From assembly GCF_003076515.1 (NCBI RefSeq), contig NZ_CP022390.1, positions 1,798,001-1,862,000 of the forward strand: a stretch of DNA of 64,000 nt, read 5' to 3'. Both the position numbers and the translations under genes were made by a program. How positions within the stretch are numbered: position 1 is the first letter of the stretch; every line of letters begins with the position of its first letter. This stretch comes from Alcaligenes aquatilis. Its GTDB lineage: Bacteria > Pseudomonadota > Gammaproteobacteria > Burkholderiales > Burkholderiaceae_B. Shown here piece after piece: positions 61,378-64,000 of the stretch. The notes beneath the pieces were generated by a model. It ran no database searches, had not been told where the DNA came from, and saw only the letters and a list, made by a program, of their open reading frames with translations.

Positions 61378-62634
61378 TTACATGTTTTCGATCATGACAT
61401 CGCCAAAACCGGAGCAGGACACTTGAGTAGCGCCTTCCATCAGACGGGCAAAGTCATAAGTCACTTTACGCGAGGTGATGGATTTTTCCATGCTGGAGAT
61501 GATCAGATCAGCAGCTTCGGTCCAGCCCATGTGACGCAGCATCATTTCAGCGGACAAAATCAGCGAACCTGGGTTCACGTAGTCTTTGCCAGCGTACTTG
61601 GGAGCAGTACCGTGGGTAGCTTCGAACATGGCCACGGAGTCGGACAGGTTGGCGCCGGGAGCGATACCAATACCACCGACTTGAGCAGCCAGAGCGTCGG
61701 AGATGTAGTCGCCATTCAGGTTCAGTGTGGCGATAACGTCGTACTCGGCAGGACGCAGCAGGATCTGTTGCAAGAAGGCGTCAGCAATCGAATCCTTGAC
61801 GATGATCTCGCGACCGGTCTTGGGATTCTTGAATTTGCACCATGGGCCGCCGTCGATCAATTCAGCGCCGAATTCTTTTTGAGCCAGTTCGTAGGCCCAA
61901 TCACGGAAGCCACCTTCGGTGAACTTCATGATGTTGCCCTTGTGAACGATGGTCACGGAAGAGCGATCGTTGTCGATGGCGTACTGGATGGCCTTGCGCA
62001 CCAGGCGCTCGGTACCTTCGCGGGAAACAGGCTTGACACCGATACCGGAAGTATTGGGGAAGCGGATCTTGTTCACGCCCAGAGTGGTTTGCAGGAAGTC
62101 GATCAGCTTCTTGGCGCTTTCGGACTCAGCAGCAAATTCGATACCGGCGTAAATGTCTTCGGAGTTCTCGCGGAAAATGACCATTTCGGTCTTTTCTGGC
62201 TCACGCACAGGCGAAGGAACACCCTTGAAGTAGCGCACAGGGCGCAGGCAGACGTACAGGTCCAGTTGCTGACGCAGGGCCACGTTCAGGGAACGGATGC
62301 CGCCGCCAACGGGGGTGGTCAGAGGGCCTTTGATGGACACGACGTAGTCTTTAACGGCATCCAGAGTTTCTTCTGGCAGCCAGACGTCGGAACCGTACAC
62401 CTTGGTGGATTTTTCACCGGCGAACACTTCCATCCATTCGATCTTGCGCTTGCCGCCATACGCTTTGGCAACCGCAGCATCGACCACTTTGATCATGACT
62501 GGCGAAATATCCACGCCCGTACCATCACCCTCGATGTAGGGAATAATGGGTTGATCGGGAACATTCAGGGAAAAATCCGCGTTAACTGTAATTTTCTGCC
62601 CCGACGCGGGGATCTTGATATGCTGATAGGACAT
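61378..62634 (-). CDS. icd: Isocitrate dehydrogenase (NADP)
   Basis: Icd decarboxylates isocitrate to 2-oxoglutarate in the citric-acid cycle. The 418 residues are the E. coli-like form: [12 protein letters not shown] near the N-terminus, the substrate loop [17 protein letters not shown] with the serine that AceK phosphorylates in E. coli, and [25 protein letters not shown]. The NADP-specifying residues near [14 protein letters not shown] fit the dimeric NADP type. It is single, with its own terminator. Confidence 0.96.
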   Translation of the reverse strand: MSYQHIKIPASGQKITVNADFSLNVPDQPIIPYIEGDGTGVDISPVMIKVVDAAVAKAYGGKRKIEWMEVFAGEKSTKVYGSDVWLPEETLDAVKDYVVSIKGPLTTPVGGGIRSLNVALRQQLDLYVCLRPVRYFKGVPSPVREPEKTEMVIFRENSEDIYAGIEFAAESESAKKLIDFLQTTLGVNKIRFPNTSGIGVKPVSREGTERLVRKAIQYAIDNDRSSVTIVHKGNIMKFTEGGFRDWAYELAQKEFGAELIDGGPWCKFKNPKTGREIIVKDSIADAFLQQILLRPAEYDVIATLNLNGDYISDALAAQVGGIGIAPGANLSDSVAMFEATHGTAPKYAGKDYVNPGSLILSAEMMLRHMGWTEAADLIISSMEKSITSRKVTYDFARLMEGATQVSCSGFGDVMIENM

Positions 62635-62756
62635 GGATGCTCCAGTTGTGCTCCAATATTAGGGATAGCTAAACACGGAACGCTTTTGCGTTTCCGAAGT
62701 CTTATATAAGAGTTTAACTTAATTCGCGCGTATTCAGGCACCTGTAAACTCAAAGC

Positions 62757-62784
62757 TTGTCAAAAATGCTTGCATTCTTGACAA
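62757..62784. promoter_or_regulatory. Long inverted repeat between icd and the DUF1841 gene
   Basis: TTGTCAAAAATGC and GCATTCTTGACAA are inverted repeats of 13 bases, 12 of them matching, around TT. Each arm contains TTGACA on one strand. No -10 box sits at normal distance, so a regulator site is more likely than paired promoters. Confidence 0.5.
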
Positions 62785-62901
62785 CTTATCTATTCTACAC
62801 GGCCCCGATGGTGGCTTGTACCAGCCAGTCATTCTCACCGTTTCCCGTAAAATGCGCGCCAAAGATTCGCATTTTCTGACCATTTTTTTCTCGACTCCAC
62901 C

Positions 62902-63330
62902 ATGTTCAACCCCTCTCGCGAGCAGGTTCGCCAATTTTTCATTGAAGCTTGGGACAAACACCAAAGTGGTCATCTGCTGACCGCTCTAGAGACCATGGCA
63001 GTGGATCTGGTACAGCAGCACCCCGAGTACCACGACGATTTACGTAACGCCGATGCCGTCAGTCAGGACTATTCCGTGGAGCAAGGACGCAGCAACCCTT
63101 TCTTGCACCTGTCCATGCACCTGGCCATCAATGAGCAACTGTCGATTGACCAGCCTCCGGGCATCAAGGCAGCGTATCAGCGCTTATTGACCAAGCACGA
63201 TCAGCATGCCGCAGCGCACATCATCATGGAGGCACTGGGCGAGGTGATCTGGGAAGCACAACGTCTGGGCACGCCGCTAAACAATGAGCGCTATATCGAA
63301 TTGATTTTGCGCCACAGCACGCGCGACTAA
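62902..63330 (+). CDS. DUF1841 family protein
   Basis: A 142-residue cytosolic protein starting MFNPSREQVRQFF, the DUF1841 opening, with NPFLHLSMHLAINEQLSIDQPPGI and HIIMEALGEVIWEAQR as further conserved blocks. The function is unknown. In Burkholderiales it usually lies next to c-type cytochrome genes, as here. No signal or membrane segment is visible. Confidence 0.88.
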   Translation: MFNPSREQVRQFFIEAWDKHQSGHLLTALETMAVDLVQQHPEYHDDLRNADAVSQDYSVEQGRSNPFLHLSMHLAINEQLSIDQPPGIKAAYQRLLTKHDQHAAAHIIMEALGEVIWEAQRLGTPLNNERYIELILRHSTRD

Positions 63331-63344
63331 CGCCGCAAGCAGCT

Positions 63345-63713
63345 TTACTTCCTATGGCTCAAGGGGCCGGGCTGACGCGACAGCCACACGGAAATACTGT
63401 CAATATCCGCTTGGCTCATGGTGTTGGCCATCGCTCCCATGATCGCGTTCTTGCGAATATTGGACGTTGCCGGCGCTCCGGCCTGCCCACGCTTGTACGC
63501 CATCAAGGTCTGACGTAAATAATCCGCATGCTGGCCAGCCAGAATGGGATACTCCGGATTCAAGGGCGTTTTCGCATCCTCGCCATGACAGGAGGCACAA
63601 TTCAGGTTCTTCCAGGCTTGTCCGCCTGCATTGACCAAATCGTCAGCAGCCATTGCCTGACCGCCCCCTGCGGCCATCAGCCCCATTGCCACCAGTAAGA
63701 CTGTTTTTCTCAT
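63345..63713 (-). CDS. c-type cytochrome, periplasmic
   Basis: A 122-residue small class I cytochrome c with signal peptide MRKTVLLVAMGLMAAGGGQAMA and one heme site CASCH at about residues 39-43. The axial methionine is probably one of MGAMANTM. It follows the truncated cytochrome with 16 bases between, so both belong to one unit. Related pairs (cytochrome c4/c5-like, or the c553-type of Burkholderiales) pass electrons to terminal oxidases; the exact partner cannot be read here. The frame is open to 63761 without support. Confidence 0.88.
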   Translation of the reverse strand: MRKTVLLVAMGLMAAGGGQAMAADDLVNAGGQAWKNLNCASCHGEDAKTPLNPEYPILAGQHADYLRQTLMAYKRGQAGAPATSNIRKNAIMGAMANTMSQADIDSISVWLSRQPGPLSHRK

Positions 63714-63729
63714 ACGTACCTCCCCGTCC

Positions 63730-64000
63730 TTAAGGTTTGTTGCCCGCGTAATACGCGGCAATGTCCGCCATGTCCTGTTCGGACAAGCTCAGCGCAATGG
63801 CTTGCATGGTGGGGAAGGTTCGAGCACCGCTGGCATACTCCTTGAGCGCCGCTTCTATATACGCAGCACCCTGCCCGGCAATCATGGGAACGTGATAGAC
63901 CTCGGGAAAGCTGGCCTTGTAACCGGGCAAGCCATGACAGCCTATACACATGGAGATCTTGTCGCGCGCCGCCTCGGGATTGGCCTTGATCGGCTCGGAA
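63730..64000 (-). CDS. c-type cytochrome, partial at the window edge
   Basis: The C-terminal 89 or so residues of a second cytochrome c; the start lies beyond the window. The visible part begins SEPIKANPEAARDKIS, has one heme site CIGCH, and ends in IAAYYAGNKP. ATG 63951 inside the frame is not the real start, as the reading frame continues upstream and a signal peptide is expected. It is upstream of, and probably cotranscribed with, the cytochrome at 63345. Confidence 0.85.
   Translation of the reverse strand, partial: SEPIKANPEAARDKISMCIGCHGLPGYKASFPEVYHVPMIAGQGAAYIEAALKEYASGARTFPTMQAIALSLSEQDMADIAAYYAGNKP

Overview
The window reads as the chromosome of a betaproteobacterium of the Alcaligenaceae, most like Alcaligenes. 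Supporting this are the gene orders tpiA-secG-tRNA-Leu next to nuoA-N, ispDF back to back with mfd, and ilvB-ilvH-ilvC beside pssA, together with a Burkholderiales-type trimeric porin and the small families DUF2818 and DUF1841 in their usual places. No rRNA operon, insertion sequence, prophage or CRISPR array was seen. Most of the window is core genome.

Layout. 1-7.4 kb: ispF and ispD (isoprenoid precursors), mfd (transcription-coupled repair), serB and a nitronate monooxygenase-like flavoprotein. 7.4-22.7 kb: a complete complex I operon (nuoA to nuoN, minus strand) ending with a DUF2818 membrane protein. 23-28.1 kb: a porin, tRNA-Leu(GAG), secG, tpiA and a quinone oxidoreductase, then tRNA-Ser(UGA) and tRNA-Leu(UAA). 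28.2-36.3 kb: two related hexanucleotide arrays, pnp, rpsO, pssA and the ilvBHC operon, which has a terminator-like hairpin in its leader. 36.4-45.3 kb: a FUSC transporter, a heptanucleotide array, yaaA, a 3-hydroxybutyrate dehydrogenase-like gene, tRNA-Ser(CGA), an AraC regulator followed by a beta-lactamase-fold lipoprotein, and two small envelope proteins. 45.3-53.7 kb: serS, rarA, lolA, ftsK, trxB, an Smr-domain protein and a TPR protein.

53.8-61.1 kb is the accessory region. A NicX-like 2,5-dihydroxypyridine dioxygenase homologue, an MHS-type transporter and a flavin reductase form one minus-strand unit. A Dabb-barrel protein and a PaaX-family regulator lie on the plus strand. A DszC/indole-monooxygenase-like hydroxylase and a type-B carboxylesterase form a second minus-strand unit. 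The AT-rich intergenic space carries a repeated palindrome TTATT-N3-AATAA, a plausible operator. The set looks like a small regulated pathway for an N-heteroaromatic or aromatic ester. It lacks the usual later nic/pic enzymes, so it may be a new or partial route. The window closes with icd, a DUF1841 protein and two c-type cytochromes, the last cut by the window edge.

All family calls come from reading the translations and from knowledge of the families; no database search was run. Where the longest open frame begins upstream of a better start, the chosen start is explained in the entry.
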